NCBI GenBank assembly: GCA_002747105.1 | Contig: PDSY01000014.1 | Location: 1-64,000, forward strand | Reading direction: 5' to 3' | Origin: Flavobacteriales bacterium | GTDB lineage: Bacteria; Bacteroidota; Bacteroidia; Flavobacteriales; Weeksellaceae | Length of the DNA stretch: 64,000 bases | Shown: piece by piece, positions 34,280 through 43,355 of the stretch | How positions within the stretch are numbered: position 1 is the stretch's first letter | Layout of the letters: each line of letters begins with the position of its first letter | The notes under the pieces: generated by a model | The model's database searches: none | What the model was told of the DNA's origin: nothing | Seen by the model: the letters and a program-made list of their open reading frames with translations, nothing else | Program-made: the position numbers and the translations under genes

Positions 34280-36481
34280 TTATATTCTTCTTACTTTTTC
34301 AATTCCTTTAACGGCTTTTAGTTTTTTAAAGGTGGCTTCTATTTGGTTTTTATTTTTAATTTCAAGGTGGACAATCCCTTTAAATATACCACCATCTGTC
34401 GTAATCGAAATTCCTTTCATATCAATATTCATATCATTACTAATAACGGCTGTAATGTCATTAATCATTCCCAGTCTATCTAAACCTTGCAATTCTACTT
34501 TAATTCTGTTTTGGAATCGTTCTGCATTGACCCACTCAGCCGTTCGAATTCGATATGCATATTGAGCCCTCATATTAATGGCATTAGGACACTTATCGTT
34601 GTGTACCTTTATCCCATCAGAAATAGTAATGAATCCAAAAATTTTATCTCCAGGAACTACACTACAACACTTGGCAAAAGAATAATCTAATTTTTCTTGA
34701 TCTTTTCCAAAAACAATCATATCCAAGTTCTCGGAAGTAGCTTTTTGCGTTTTATTTTTACCAATGCTGGTTTTTCTAAATCGATTAATAAAGGTATTAA
34801 AGACACTTTTACTCTCCACATACTTTTTCAAATCACTTACATCCAATTGCCCTGTCTGAAAAGCCAAAAATAACTCTTTGGAATTGTTCAGGTTAAAGTA
34901 CTTTTGCATCTTATTCACCTCATCATCAGAGTACTTCAATTTTAGATGTCGTAGTTTTCTCTGTAAAAAGGCTTTACCTTCCAAAACCATTTCATTTTTT
35001 TGGTTATTAAGGAAATGTTTGATTTTAGATTTTGCTTTGGAAGTTTTCACAAAATCAAGCCAGTCTAATTTAGGTTTTTGATTTTCAGAAGATAAAATAT
35101 CTACTTGGTCTCCATTTTTTAACACATGAGAAATCGGCACCAATTTACCATTCACTTTTGCACCTAAACATCTCGCACCCAAATCTGTATGCACAGAATA
35201 AGCAAAGTCTAATGCGGTAGAATCGACAGGTAATATTTTAATCTCACCTTTAGGGGTAAATACAAAAACCTCCTTGGCATAAAGGTTCATTTTAATATTA
35301 TCCAAAAGCTCGTTGGTCGATAAACTTTTCTGCTGACTAAGCACCTCTCGGATTTCTTTTACCCACTTTTCAAAATTCCTATCCTCCTTATTACCATATC
35401 CTTCTTTGTATCGATAATGTGCCGCCACTCCTTTTTCGGCAATATCATCCATTCTTTCGGAACGAATTTGCACTTCTATCCATTTATTATCAGGTCCTAA
35501 AACCGTTAAATGAAGACTTTCATAGCCAGTAGAACGAGGTTGCGTAATCCAATCTCGAATTCTCAAAGGGTTCACATGATATAAATCGGTCACGATAGAA
35601 TAAATTTTCCAAGCGATAAACTTCTCATTTTTAGCATCAGACTTATAAATAATTCTAATCGCATAATTGTCATAAATTTCATCGAAAGAAACCCCTTGCT
35701 TGAGCATTTTTCTATAAATAGACGAAATGGCTTTGGCTCTTCCCTTAATATTGAAATTAAGCCCTTCTTCGTTTAATTTTTCAGAAACTTCTTTTTTAAA
35801 CTCCTCTACGTATTTTTGGCGATGCTCTTTGGCAATCGCCAACTGACTTACAATATCATTATACACCTCTGGGTTATTATACATTAGAGATAAATCTTCT
35901 AATTCGGATTTGATATTATACAAGCCTAAACGATGAGCTAATGGAGCGTAAATATAGACCGTTTCCGATGCTATTTTTTTCTGTTTATCTGGTCGCATAC
36001 TTCCGAGCGTCCTCATATTGTGAAGTCGGTCGGCAATCTTGACCAAAATTACCCTAAAATCTTCTGAAAGGGTCAATAATAATTTTCGATAATTTTCGGA
36101 TTGAACAGAGAGGTTTTGATTATTCATCACAGAAATCTTAGTCAGTCCATTGACGATATCAGCAATTGTTTCACCAAAAAGTCTTTTGATGTCCTCGTAA
36201 GTATATTCCGAATCTTCTATAACATCATGAAGCAAAGCACAAGCGATAGAAGTTGCCCCCAAACCAATTTCCTCTGCAACAATTTTTGCCACAGCAATAG
36301 GATGATAAATATAAGGCTCTCCACTCTTTCTCCGTTGGTCTTTATGGGCATCTAATGCGATATCAAAAGCCTTGCGAATGAGTTTATTTTTCTCTTCGTC
36401 TAATTCCCTATAAGTATTCGAAATTAAATCTTTATACTTCGCTAAAATCTCTTTGTTTTCCTGCTCTAAATCATAACCCAT
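34280..36481 (-). CDS. Bifunctional (p)ppGpp synthetase/hydrolase, RelA/SpoT family
   Basis: The Rel enzyme controlling the stringent response. From N to C: a hydrolase HD domain (HPIAVAKIVAEEIG, ALLHDVIEDSEYTYEDI, KIADRLHNMRT, all metal residues intact), synthetase domain (about 240-360, with YNIKSELEDLS before it and STGYESLHLTVLGP), TGS domain (VFVFTPKGEIKILPVDSTALDFAYSVHTDLG), helical and zinc-finger/RIS region (CCSVVPGDKIFGF) and ACT domain at the end. Length (733) is normal for a bifunctional enzyme. Both activities should be present. Confidence 0.95.
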   Translation of the reverse strand: MGYDLEQENKEILAKYKDLISNTYRELDEEKNKLIRKAFDIALDAHKDQRRKSGEPYIYHPIAVAKIVAEEIGLGATSIACALLHDVIEDSEYTYEDIKRLFGETIADIVNGLTKISVMNNQNLSVQSENYRKLLLTLSEDFRVILVKIADRLHNMRTLGSMRPDKQKKIASETVYIYAPLAHRLGLYNIKSELEDLSLMYNNPEVYNDIVSQLAIAKEHRQKYVEEFKKEVSEKLNEEGLNFNIKGRAKAISSIYRKMLKQGVSFDEIYDNYAIRIIYKSDAKNEKFIAWKIYSIVTDLYHVNPLRIRDWITQPRSTGYESLHLTVLGPDNKWIEVQIRSERMDDIAEKGVAAHYRYKEGYGNKEDRNFEKWVKEIREVLSQQKSLSTNELLDNIKMNLYAKEVFVFTPKGEIKILPVDSTALDFAYSVHTDLGARCLGAKVNGKLVPISHVLKNGDQVDILSSENQKPKLDWLDFVKTSKAKSKIKHFLNNQKNEMVLEGKAFLQRKLRHLKLKYSDDEVNKMQKYFNLNNSKELFLAFQTGQLDVSDLKKYVESKSVFNTFINRFRKTSIGKNKTQKATSENLDMIVFGKDQEKLDYSFAKCCSVVPGDKIFGFITISDGIKVHNDKCPNAINMRAQYAYRIRTAEWVNAERFQNRIKVELQGLDRLGMINDITAVISNDMNIDMKGISITTDGGIFKGIVHLEIKNKNQIEATFKKLKAVKGIEKVRRI

Positions 36482-36644
36482 ATCCTAAAAATTTTATATC
36501 CTCACGAAGTTAACAAAAATAAATAAAATGTAAAAATATAAGATGACAAAATTGAATTATCACTCCGTAATCTTAAGACTCATCTGGTAAAATTGGTGTT
36601 CTTAGATATAAAACGAACCGTATATCTTGATGTAATATTTGGTT

Positions 36645-36689
36645 AAAATAAAAAACCGTAAAAACTTAATTAATAAGCAATTACGGTTT
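36645..36689 (-). terminator. Terminator of the tRNA-Ser gene
   Basis: On the minus strand AAACCGTAA (36689-36681) pairs with TTACGGTTT (36661-36653), followed by TTTTTATTTT. It starts seven bases beyond the mature tRNA 3' end. Confidence 0.75.
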
Positions 36690-36695
36690 AACTTG

Positions 36696-36780
36696 CGGAG
36701 AAAGAGGGATTCGAACCCCCGGAGGTGTTACCCTCGCTGGTTTTCAAGACCAGTGCATTCGACCACTCTGCCATTTCTCC
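36696..36780 (-). tRNA. tRNA-Ser (anticodon UGA)
   Basis: An 85-base class II tRNA. The acceptor arms GGAGAAA and TTTCTCC pair fully, with discriminator G. The anticodon arm is CTGGTCTTGAAAACCAG with anticodon TGA in the loop. The long variable arm CGAGGGTAACACCTC forms a stem, and the T arm has GGTTCGAATCC with its stem. CCA is not encoded. A hairpin touching its 5' end probably terminates the upstream crcB transcript, and a T-rich hairpin ends the tRNA. The rest of the 36482-36893 gap holds nothing I recognise. Confidence 0.96.
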
Positions 36781-36804
36781 AAAAACGATAAGTATTTCGT
36801 TTTT
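36781..36804 (-). terminator. Terminator between crcB and tRNA-Ser
   Basis: AAAAACGA (36781-36788) and TCGTTTTT (36797-36804) pair perfectly with an eight-base loop. On the minus strand its T run ends exactly at the mature 5' end of the tRNA, so it may also act as part of a leader processed by RNase P. Confidence 0.65.
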
Positions 36805-36893
36805 CAGTGGTGCAAATATAGGTGCTTTTATTTTATTGTGCAAACTTTTTTTTGAAGTTTTTTATAACTTATTATTTATCAATAAGAAAAATT

Positions 36894-37253
36894 TTACTTA
36901 CCTAAATTCAACCCTATCGAAAAAGCCAATAAACCTATGCTCACAATGGATACGATGTAGATTATCGCAGTGTACAAATGTCCATTTTGATACAAATGGT
37001 AAGTCTCCAACGAAAAAGTAGAAAATGTAGTAAATGCACCACAAAATCCTGTAATCAATAAAAATTTTAAATAATTATCCACCTTGATATAAGAAGTGAG
37101 ATAACCAATTAAAAAACACCCTATAATGTTTACCAAAAATGTTCCCATAGGAAAATGATTGATATTCCACCATTTTTGCGTAAAAGCAGAAATTAGGAAG
37201 CGCAAAACACTCCCTAATCCTCCTCCTATAAATATATAGAATAAATTTTTCAT
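36894..37253 (-). CDS. crcB: Fluoride ion channel FluC/CrcB
   Basis: A small membrane channel that exports fluoride as an antiparallel dimer. The 119-residue protein has four membrane segments and the family motifs [26 protein letters not shown] (polar Asn track) and [15 protein letters not shown] (Na+ site and Phe box). No fluoride riboswitch can be seen because the gene starts six bases after trxB on the same strand and likely shares its mRNA. It is a single-copy type; no second crcB is adjacent. Confidence 0.94.
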   Translation of the reverse strand: MKNLFYIFIGGGLGSVLRFLISAFTQKWWNINHFPMGTFLVNIIGCFLIGYLTSYIKVDNYLKFLLITGFCGAFTTFSTFSLETYHLYQNGHLYTAIIYIVSIVSIGLLAFSIGLNLGK

Positions 37254-37259
37254 TTTTAT

Positions 37260-38201
37260 TTATGCCAATTCGCCCAAATATCTCTCTGCGTCCATTGCCG
37301 ACATACAACCACTTCCTGCTGCTGTAATCGCTTGTCTATAAATATGATCTTGTACATCTCCCGCTGCGAAAACACCAGGTAAATTGGTATGTGTAGATTT
37401 CCCTTTGGTAATGATATAACCATTTTCATCTAAATCAATCTGACCTTTGAAAATATCAGTATTCGGTTTATGTCCAATGGCAATGAATATTCCGTGAACA
37501 TCAATCTTAGATTCTTCTTTAGTTTGATTGTTAATCACTACGGCTCTTTCTACCAAATTATTCTCTCCCTCGATACCGATAAGTTCGTGGTTGAACTTCA
37601 CTTCGATATTTTCAGTTTTGTTTACTCGGTGTTCCATCGCTTTGGAAGCCTTGAAATAATCTTTTCTTACCAACATCGTTACCTTATTACAGATATTAGC
37701 TAAATAAGTAGCCTCTTCTGCTGCGGTATCTCCTGCTCCTACCACGATAACATCTTTACCTTTGTAGAAAAATCCATCACAAGTAGCACAAGCAGAAACT
37801 CCTCCTCCACTATATTTTTTCTCGTCATCAAGACCTAAATATTTTGCAGTCGCTCCTGTAGAAATAATCACCGTTCTCGCCTGAATTTCTTTTTCTCCTG
37901 CCCAAATCTTATGGATCCCTCCTACTTCTTTAGAAAATGCTACTTTGGTAATCATTTCGTAATGAACTTTGGTATCAAACCTTTCGGCTTGTTTTTGCAA
38001 ATCGTTCATTAATTCCGTTCCTGTAACTCCGTTAGGATAACCTGGGAAATTATCTACTTCCGTAGTGGTAGTCAATTGTCCACCTGGCTGAAGTCCCGTG
38101 AAAACTTCTGGTTTCAAATCTGCTCTCGCTGCATAAATCGCTGCCGTATATCCCGAAGGTCCCGAACCAATAATCACACAATCTAAAATATTTTCTTGCA
38201 T
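37260..38201 (-). CDS. trxB: Thioredoxin reductase
   Basis: An NADPH-dependent flavoprotein keeping thioredoxin reduced. Motifs are VIIGSGPSGYTAAIYAARA (FAD), SACATCDGFFYKGKDV with redox CATC, VVGAGDTAAEEATYLA (NADPH) and VFAAGDVQDHIYRQAITAAG (FAD). The start at MQENILDC gives 313 residues, matching the family; a longer frame from 38270 adds 23 residues with no homology-like character. The fluoride channel gene follows in the same operon. It may support the peroxiredoxin encoded at 11.6 kb. Confidence 0.95.
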   Translation of the reverse strand: MQENILDCVIIGSGPSGYTAAIYAARADLKPEVFTGLQPGGQLTTTTEVDNFPGYPNGVTGTELMNDLQKQAERFDTKVHYEMITKVAFSKEVGGIHKIWAGEKEIQARTVIISTGATAKYLGLDDEKKYSGGGVSACATCDGFFYKGKDVIVVGAGDTAAEEATYLANICNKVTMLVRKDYFKASKAMEHRVNKTENIEVKFNHELIGIEGENNLVERAVVINNQTKEESKIDVHGIFIAIGHKPNTDIFKGQIDLDENGYIITKGKSTHTNLPGVFAAGDVQDHIYRQAITAAGSGCMSAMDAERYLGELA

Positions 38202-38340
38202 AGTTTTTATTTTTTTAATTCTTTTATTTATTTCTGAATGCAAAATTCGTAAAAAATAACTGATTACCAATTTTACTTCATTTATTTTATCTATTAAATT
38301 AATTAGTATTAATAGAAATAATTAAATATCATTTTCTTTT

Positions 38341-39378
38341 TTATACCTCCACCTTTATCTGATGAACATTGATGATTTTATAAACCAATTCTTTAAGTAA
38401 TTCATCGTCTGGTGTTTGGTTGGCTCCCAAACCTTTACTTTTTAAATCTATTTCCCTCAAAATGGAAATCACCCTTGTGGCGTGTTTCAGTGGGTAAAGC
38501 CTGCCTGCCTGTGCATATTCCTTTAAGAAATAAGGGTTAATGCCCATCGCAGAAGCGATTTCTGTAGGATTGGAACCAGACATTGTATTGTGGATAATAA
38601 TATTAGAAAAGAAATTATAGAGGTTTCCAATCGTCATTACAATAGGATTAGACTTTGGATTTTTGCCCATATAATGCACAATTTTAAAGGCTTTATTTTC
38701 ATTTTTTTCGCCAATGGCTTTTTGAAGTTCAAAGACATTATATTCCTTACTGATACCGATATGTTTTTCTACCATGCTTCCGTCCAAAACTTCATCTTTC
38801 TTTAAAATAAGTTTCAGTTTGTGGAGTTCATTTGCAATTCTCGATAAGTCGTTTCCTAAATATTCGGCTAAAAGAAAAGTGATATTCGGAGCGGTTTTAA
38901 TATCGAGTGCTTTACATTCATCAGCAATCCAATTGGCTAATTGATAATCTTTTACAGGCTCACTTAAAAATAATTGATTCTGCTTTTTGAGTAATTTAGC
39001 AAACTTTTTTCGAGCGTCTATTTTTTTATGTTTATGGGCAAAAACCAATAGCGTCGTTGGTACAGGATTTTCGATATAATGTTCAAAAATTTTCTGTTCC
39101 TCTTCTTTTATTTTTAAATCCTGAGCTTCTTTAACAATGATGATATTCAGTTCGCCAAACATCGGAAACTGCTTGGCTAAAGCCAAAATTTCTGCCAAAT
39201 TCGTATCTTTTCCGTACACAATGGTTTGTCCAAAAGCCTTTTCTTCTTCGGACAGAATATCATTTTCAAAAGATTTTACCGCCTTATCAATATAATAAGG
39301 TTCTTGCCCATGGAAAAAATAAATCGGTAAAAATGTTTTATTTTTTATACTTTTGAGAACTGAATTTAATTCTTTCAT
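38341..39378 (-). CDS. holA: DNA polymerase III subunit delta
   Basis: The clamp-loader delta subunit, which opens the beta sliding clamp during replication. The N-terminus PIYFFHGQEPYYIDKAV is the typical degenerate P-loop region. Further matches are QFPMFGELNIIIVKEAQ, a clamp-binding segment, SRIANELHKLKLIL and YNVFELQKAIGEKNENKAF. The C-terminal helical domain has NPYFLKEYAQAGRLYPLKHA. Length (345) is right. Its start is only eight bases from the divergent nuclease-like gene. Confidence 0.9.
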   Translation of the reverse strand: MKELNSVLKSIKNKTFLPIYFFHGQEPYYIDKAVKSFENDILSEEEKAFGQTIVYGKDTNLAEILALAKQFPMFGELNIIIVKEAQDLKIKEEEQKIFEHYIENPVPTTLLVFAHKHKKIDARKKFAKLLKKQNQLFLSEPVKDYQLANWIADECKALDIKTAPNITFLLAEYLGNDLSRIANELHKLKLILKKDEVLDGSMVEKHIGISKEYNVFELQKAIGEKNENKAFKIVHYMGKNPKSNPIVMTIGNLYNFFSNIIIHNTMSGSNPTEIASAMGINPYFLKEYAQAGRLYPLKHATRVISILREIDLKSKGLGANQTPDDELLKELVYKIINVHQIKVEV

Positions 39379-39386
39379 AACGCTAT

Positions 39387-39812
39387 ATGGAACTTCCTAA
39401 ACTTAATTTTACTGAATCGTTTGATTTTCAATTACGAAAAGACAAAGATAAGTATTTTATTTATGATATCACACGAAAAAATTGGCTTTTGCTTACTCCC
39501 GAAGAATGGGTAAGGCAACATTGGATACATCATTTCACACAAACGAAAGGCTTTGCTACTTCGGCACTGATTTCCGAAAAAAAAATAGAACTCAACGGAT
39601 TAACCAAAAGAATTGATTTATTGGTTACCAAAAAAACAAAACCCTACCTCTTAATCGAATGTAAAGCACCGAAAGTGCCACTTACCGAAAAAACATTTGA
39701 ACAAACCGCAAGGTATAATTCTATCATTCAAGCTCAAGAAATCTTATTAACCAATGGTCTTCAACATATTTGGGCAGAGTTTAAAGATGGAAAATATCAT
39801 TTTAAACGATAA
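39387..39812 (+). CDS. HsdR_N-type (type I restriction enzyme N-terminal) nuclease-like protein
   Basis: A 141-residue stand-alone PD-(D/E)XK-fold protein similar to the N-terminal nuclease domain of type I restriction subunits. KRIDLLVTKKTKPYLLIECKAPKVPL has the Asp and the ExK active-site pattern, and QTARYNSIIQAQEIL the QxxxY motif. Such short proteins sit next to holA in many flavobacteria (from memory), so this is a conserved housekeeping neighbour, not a restriction system. Its substrate is unknown; DNA is likely. Start codons of the two divergent genes are eight bases apart. Confidence 0.82.
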   Translation: MELPKLNFTESFDFQLRKDKDKYFIYDITRKNWLLLTPEEWVRQHWIHHFTQTKGFATSALISEKKIELNGLTKRIDLLVTKKTKPYLLIECKAPKVPLTEKTFEQTARYNSIIQAQEILLTNGLQHIWAEFKDGKYHFKR

Positions 39813-39926
39813 ATGATTATTCGATTGAAAAAAAATATTTTACAATACTGAATATCAACACATTAACCGTTAAACCAACGCCAATTCAAATATTTTTATT
39901 ACATTTGTTTAGTTGAATTTTAGATT

Positions 39927-40871
39927 ATGAATATCCAGCAATTAGAATACCTTGTCGCAGTAGATAAATACAAACATTTTGGGAAAGCATCAAAGGCGTG
40001 TTTCATTACCCAACCGACTTTGAGTGCTATGATTCAGAAGTTAGAAGACGAACTTGACCTTAAAATTTTTGATAGAACTACCCACCCTATTCGTACGACA
40101 GATGTTGGAACGGAAATTATTAATCATGCTAAAATAATCTTAGGTTCGGTAAATGAACTTAAAAATAAAGCCGATTTACTCAATAATATACTCGGTGGAA
40201 AGATTAATTTAGGAATTATTCCTACTGTTTCCAGTTATATTTTACCAACGCATATTTTTAGTTTTCTAAATGAAAACCCAAAAATTGAAATGAATGTCAA
40301 GGAAATGACCACCAAAAATGTCATTAAATCCTTGAAATCTGGTGAGTTGGATGCAGGAATTATCGCCACACCTCATAGCGAAGCAAAAGATTTTCATAAT
40401 GATATCTTATTCAACGAAGAATTGATGGTCTATAGTGCTGATAACCAAGATATCGATGGTTATATTCTACCTGAAAATATTAAGAAAGACCAAATTTGGT
40501 TATTGGAAGAAGGCAACTGCTTGAGAACTCAGTTTGAGCATATTTGCCACTTGAAAGAAAATTCTCTTAAACCAAAAAATCTCAATTTTTTAGGTTCTAA
40601 TATCAGTACTTTATTGCATATGGTAGACACAATAGGTGGCGTAAGTATCCTACCCGAGTTGGCCATTGACCAACTTTCGGAAAAGCAAAAACAAAAAATC
40701 ACTCGATTTACCAAACCTTTCCCTTACCGAGAGATTAGTATTATTTATTATAAACCGACTTACAAACAAAAAATCATAGATGAACTCGTCTCTTTCATGA
40801 AAAAATCCTTGAAAGACAAAATGAATTTCAATAAAAGTCCTAAAGATTTCGTTAGTGTAAAACCTGAATAA
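39927..40871 (+). CDS. oxyR: Hydrogen-peroxide-sensing LysR regulator OxyR
   Basis: A LysR-family regulator of 314 residues. The helix-turn-helix is in the first 60 residues (FGKASKACFITQPTLSAMIQKLEDELDLKIFDR). The regulatory domain has EEGNCLRTQFEHIC, with Cys198 and Cys207 spaced as the peroxide-sensing pair of E. coli OxyR, so it should form a disulfide on oxidation. It is monocistronic or joined with the lipoprotein gene 42 bases downstream. The peroxiredoxin in this window is a plausible target, by inference. Confidence 0.92.
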   Translation: MNIQQLEYLVAVDKYKHFGKASKACFITQPTLSAMIQKLEDELDLKIFDRTTHPIRTTDVGTEIINHAKIILGSVNELKNKADLLNNILGGKINLGIIPTVSSYILPTHIFSFLNENPKIEMNVKEMTTKNVIKSLKSGELDAGIIATPHSEAKDFHNDILFNEELMVYSADNQDIDGYILPENIKKDQIWLLEEGNCLRTQFEHICHLKENSLKPKNLNFLGSNISTLLHMVDTIGGVSILPELAIDQLSEKQKQKITRFTKPFPYREISIIYYKPTYKQKIIDELVSFMKKSLKDKMNFNKSPKDFVSVKPE

Positions 40872-40913
40872 AAAGGAATGTCACCTACTACCTGAACGAA
40901 TAGAACTTTTAAA

Positions 40914-41600
40914 ATGAATAGAAAAATGAGGAAATTTTTAATACTTTTATTTTTGATGAGCTTATTGCAAAGTTGTAATGCCCAGTCTGATTTTGACATG
41001 ACAAACATCAAATTTAATGTAGATAATATCTCGGTAATATTGCCTAAAAATATCAAATCAGTAACACACAACAGAGGTATATCTCCTGAGTATAAAGAAA
41101 CAACCATATCTTCACATTTATATTTTGCTGGCATAGACTTTTCAGGTAAAAACCCTAAAGCACCTACTCAAAATTGTGCAGTGTTTTTCTATAACACAAA
41201 GAACAATCTTATTACAGAATATTGGTTAAATGTGTTGGACACCAAACAAAGCGAACAGTTACTCAAAAAGCTAAAAGAAAGATTAGGCAAACCTAACTAT
41301 ACAGAGTTTAAAACACCGATAGACAAGACTAACAATAATCCTAATAAATTGATATGGGAAGATGTTAAAAATAATCGGTTTTATTATTTAAGCTACACAG
41401 AGCAACATTATGGTAGAGATGCACAGCTTATTGTGATGCCCATATTAGAGAAATATCCTGGATATATTATAAGTTACTGGGAAGATTTCACCGATGAACG
41501 AACCAAAAGGAAAGACCCAAATTTCACTTATCAAGATTATCTAAAATATCGACAGGAACGGTATGGCAAGGATGATGATGTGGTTAAACGAACAAAATAA
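40914..41600 (+). CDS. Putative lipoprotein of unknown function
   Basis: I do not recognise the 228-residue protein. The N-terminus MNRKMRKFLILLFLMSLLQSCNAQ is a lipoprotein signal with lipobox LLQSC and Cys21; an ATG four codons in could also start it. The mature part is soluble, with several Asn/Lys-rich loops and aromatic patches (YWLNVLDTKQSEQLLKKLKERLG, NRFYYLSYTEQHYG). It may be co-transcribed with oxyR and converges with the histidine kinase gene. Confidence 0.7.
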   Translation: MNRKMRKFLILLFLMSLLQSCNAQSDFDMTNIKFNVDNISVILPKNIKSVTHNRGISPEYKETTISSHLYFAGIDFSGKNPKAPTQNCAVFFYNTKNNLITEYWLNVLDTKQSEQLLKKLKERLGKPNYTEFKTPIDKTNNNPNKLIWEDVKNNRFYYLSYTEQHYGRDAQLIVMPILEKYPGYIISYWEDFTDERTKRKDPNFTYQDYLKYRQERYGKDDDVVKRTK

Positions 41601-41617
41601 CTACATAAAAACACCTC

Positions 41618-42796
41618 CTATTTTTCAGACAAAATAGGTAGTTTAATCCTAAAAGTAGTTCCCTTGCCTAATTCGGTATGAGCCACTTTAATATCGCCAT
41701 TATGATAATCTTTTATCACCCTTTTAGCAAGGCTCAATCCTAATCCCCAACCTCTTTTTTTGGTGGAAAATCCTGTATCAAAAACATTTCTGGCTTGTGC
41801 ACTGGTCATACCACTTCCCGTGTCTTTAAAATCAATAAAAACCCGATGATTAGCTTCATAAAGAGTTATTTTCAACATTCCTTCTCCTTTCATTGCGTCT
41901 ACGGCGTTTTTAACCAAATTCTCTATTACCCAACTCATTAGAATTGAATTATGAGGCGTTTTGATAATATAACGAGGAGTAATTAACCTAAAATCTATCT
42001 TATTGGAAACCCTTTGTTTAAGGTAATCGAAATTCTGTTGAATGGTTTGGTTTAAATTTTCATCATTAAGTTCAGGAGTAGAACCAATTTTGGAAAATCG
42101 CTCCGAAATGGTCTTTAAACGATTGATATCTTTACTCATTTCTATTACCCCTTCGGTATTTTGATTTTCTAATTTCATCACCTCTATCCAACCCATCATT
42201 GAGGAAAGCGGCGTACCAATCTGATGTGCCGTTTCCTTCGCCAAACCTGCCCAAAGGAAACCTTCATCGGTCTTTTTTACCGTTTTTAAAAACCATAAAG
42301 ACAAGATTAAATAAGCAAAAATAAAAACACCCAATACATAAGGGTAATACTGTAAATCGTTCAACAACTTAGAATTATCATAAAAAACCAATTGTTTTTC
42401 GGTTTTGGAAATGACAATTTCAAAAGGCTGATAAGTTTCCCCTATATCTTCAATATAATGCTGAAGTTGCACTTTATCATTGATAATTTCTTGGGGAATA
42501 TTACGGTAAGTTCCCTCGAAAAGGAGCGGTTTTTTATTTTCATCGGTAATGATAACGGGAATTTGGTCATTTTCCTGAACCACTGCAAAAAGTAAATCTT
42601 GGATATTGGGATCTAAATCAAAATCGTTATTTTGTAGAATTTTCATTGCCGTTCCGAAAACCTGAATTCTACTTGCTTCCCTCTGTCGAAGTTCCTTTAC
42701 CAAAAAGACAGAATAAACCACCATTCCAAAAACAAAAGCAGTGAAAAACGCATACAAAATGCCAATATTCATTTTAGAAAGGTAGTTTTTTTTCAT
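41618..42796 (-). CDS. Sensor histidine kinase, orphan
   Basis: A membrane kinase of 392 residues with two membrane segments (about 10-30 and 150-168) bracketing a short periplasmic sensor. No HAMP domain is evident. The H box is KETAHQIGTPLSSMMGW, followed by the N box VIENLVKNAVDAM, G1 DTGSGM and G2 GWGLGLSLAKR. All ATP-binding boxes are intact. No response regulator is near; the gene is followed upstream on its strand by the GRAM-like gene six bases away. The HQIGTP variety is common in Bacteroidota kinases. Confidence 0.9.
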   Translation of the reverse strand: MKKNYLSKMNIGILYAFFTAFVFGMVVYSVFLVKELRQREASRIQVFGTAMKILQNNDFDLDPNIQDLLFAVVQENDQIPVIITDENKKPLLFEGTYRNIPQEIINDKVQLQHYIEDIGETYQPFEIVISKTEKQLVFYDNSKLLNDLQYYPYVLGVFIFAYLILSLWFLKTVKKTDEGFLWAGLAKETAHQIGTPLSSMMGWIEVMKLENQNTEGVIEMSKDINRLKTISERFSKIGSTPELNDENLNQTIQQNFDYLKQRVSNKIDFRLITPRYIIKTPHNSILMSWVIENLVKNAVDAMKGEGMLKITLYEANHRVFIDFKDTGSGMTSAQARNVFDTGFSTKKRGWGLGLSLAKRVIKDYHNGDIKVAHTELGKGTTFRIKLPILSEK

Positions 42797-42802
42797 GTTT
42801 TT

Positions 42803-43330
42803 TTATTTTTGATAAGAAGTCATTACCATATTTAGCTTTTCAAACCATTCTTTTTGGTTATTGACTATAAAATCAAATTTTTGTCCATTTTTAATGGTTA
42901 CTCTTATTTTATTAGGAATTAAATAAGAGGTTTTTCGCTTAATAATTCCATTAATGTCTTCATAATTAATATTGGTTTGCCCTTTTTGAATATTTAGACT
43001 ATGCGACCTAAAAATTACTTTTTTATCAGTTAAAAATAATGCTCCAGCAGTTGATTTCAATCCACCATAAAAATTAGCCTTTCCTTTGAATTTAACCTGT
43101 TCATTTTCTTCTAATTTTGGCATAATGTCTTTAATATCGTTTGAAATAAAATGAAAAAATACATTCATTAAAATTGCGTAAAAAATACTGAAATAAATAT
43201 AATATTCTAATGATTTAGTTTTCCAAAATATTAAATCAATTAAATACAATACCCCACAAAATAATATTACTGTTAAAATAACAGTTACAATAAATTGTTT
43301 TTTGCTAAATTTAATTTCTATTATTTTCAT
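42803..43330 (-). CDS. Membrane protein with GRAM/PH-like domain
   Basis: A 175-residue protein starting at MKIIEIKFS (an ATG eight codons earlier is possible). Two membrane segments lie near 10-32 and 40-62. The rest (GKANFYGGLKSTAGALFLTDKKVIFRSH, INYEDINGIIKRK, IRVTIKNGQKFDFIV) matches the beta-strand pattern of GRAM/PH-like domains that often bind lipid headgroups. No catalytic residues are expected. It precedes the histidine kinase on the same strand by six bases, so a link in signalling is possible but unproven. Confidence 0.68.
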   Translation of the reverse strand: MKIIEIKFSKKQFIVTVILTVILFCGVLYLIDLIFWKTKSLEYYIYFSIFYAILMNVFFHFISNDIKDIMPKLEENEQVKFKGKANFYGGLKSTAGALFLTDKKVIFRSHSLNIQKGQTNINYEDINGIIKRKTSYLIPNKIRVTIKNGQKFDFIVNNQKEWFEKLNMVMTSYQK

Positions 43331-43355
43331 TTTATCATCATTGAATTTTCTCAAC

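Noticed and set aside
36725..37021. 98-residue plus-strand frame
   Set aside because: Runs through the tRNA-Ser gene and antisense to crcB.
37260..38201. Fluoride riboswitch for crcB
   Set aside because: crcB follows trxB by six bases, leaving no leader for a riboswitch; none recognised upstream of trxB either.
39387..39812. Restriction-modification system
   Set aside because: Only a short HsdR_N-type domain; no methylase or specificity subunit nearby.
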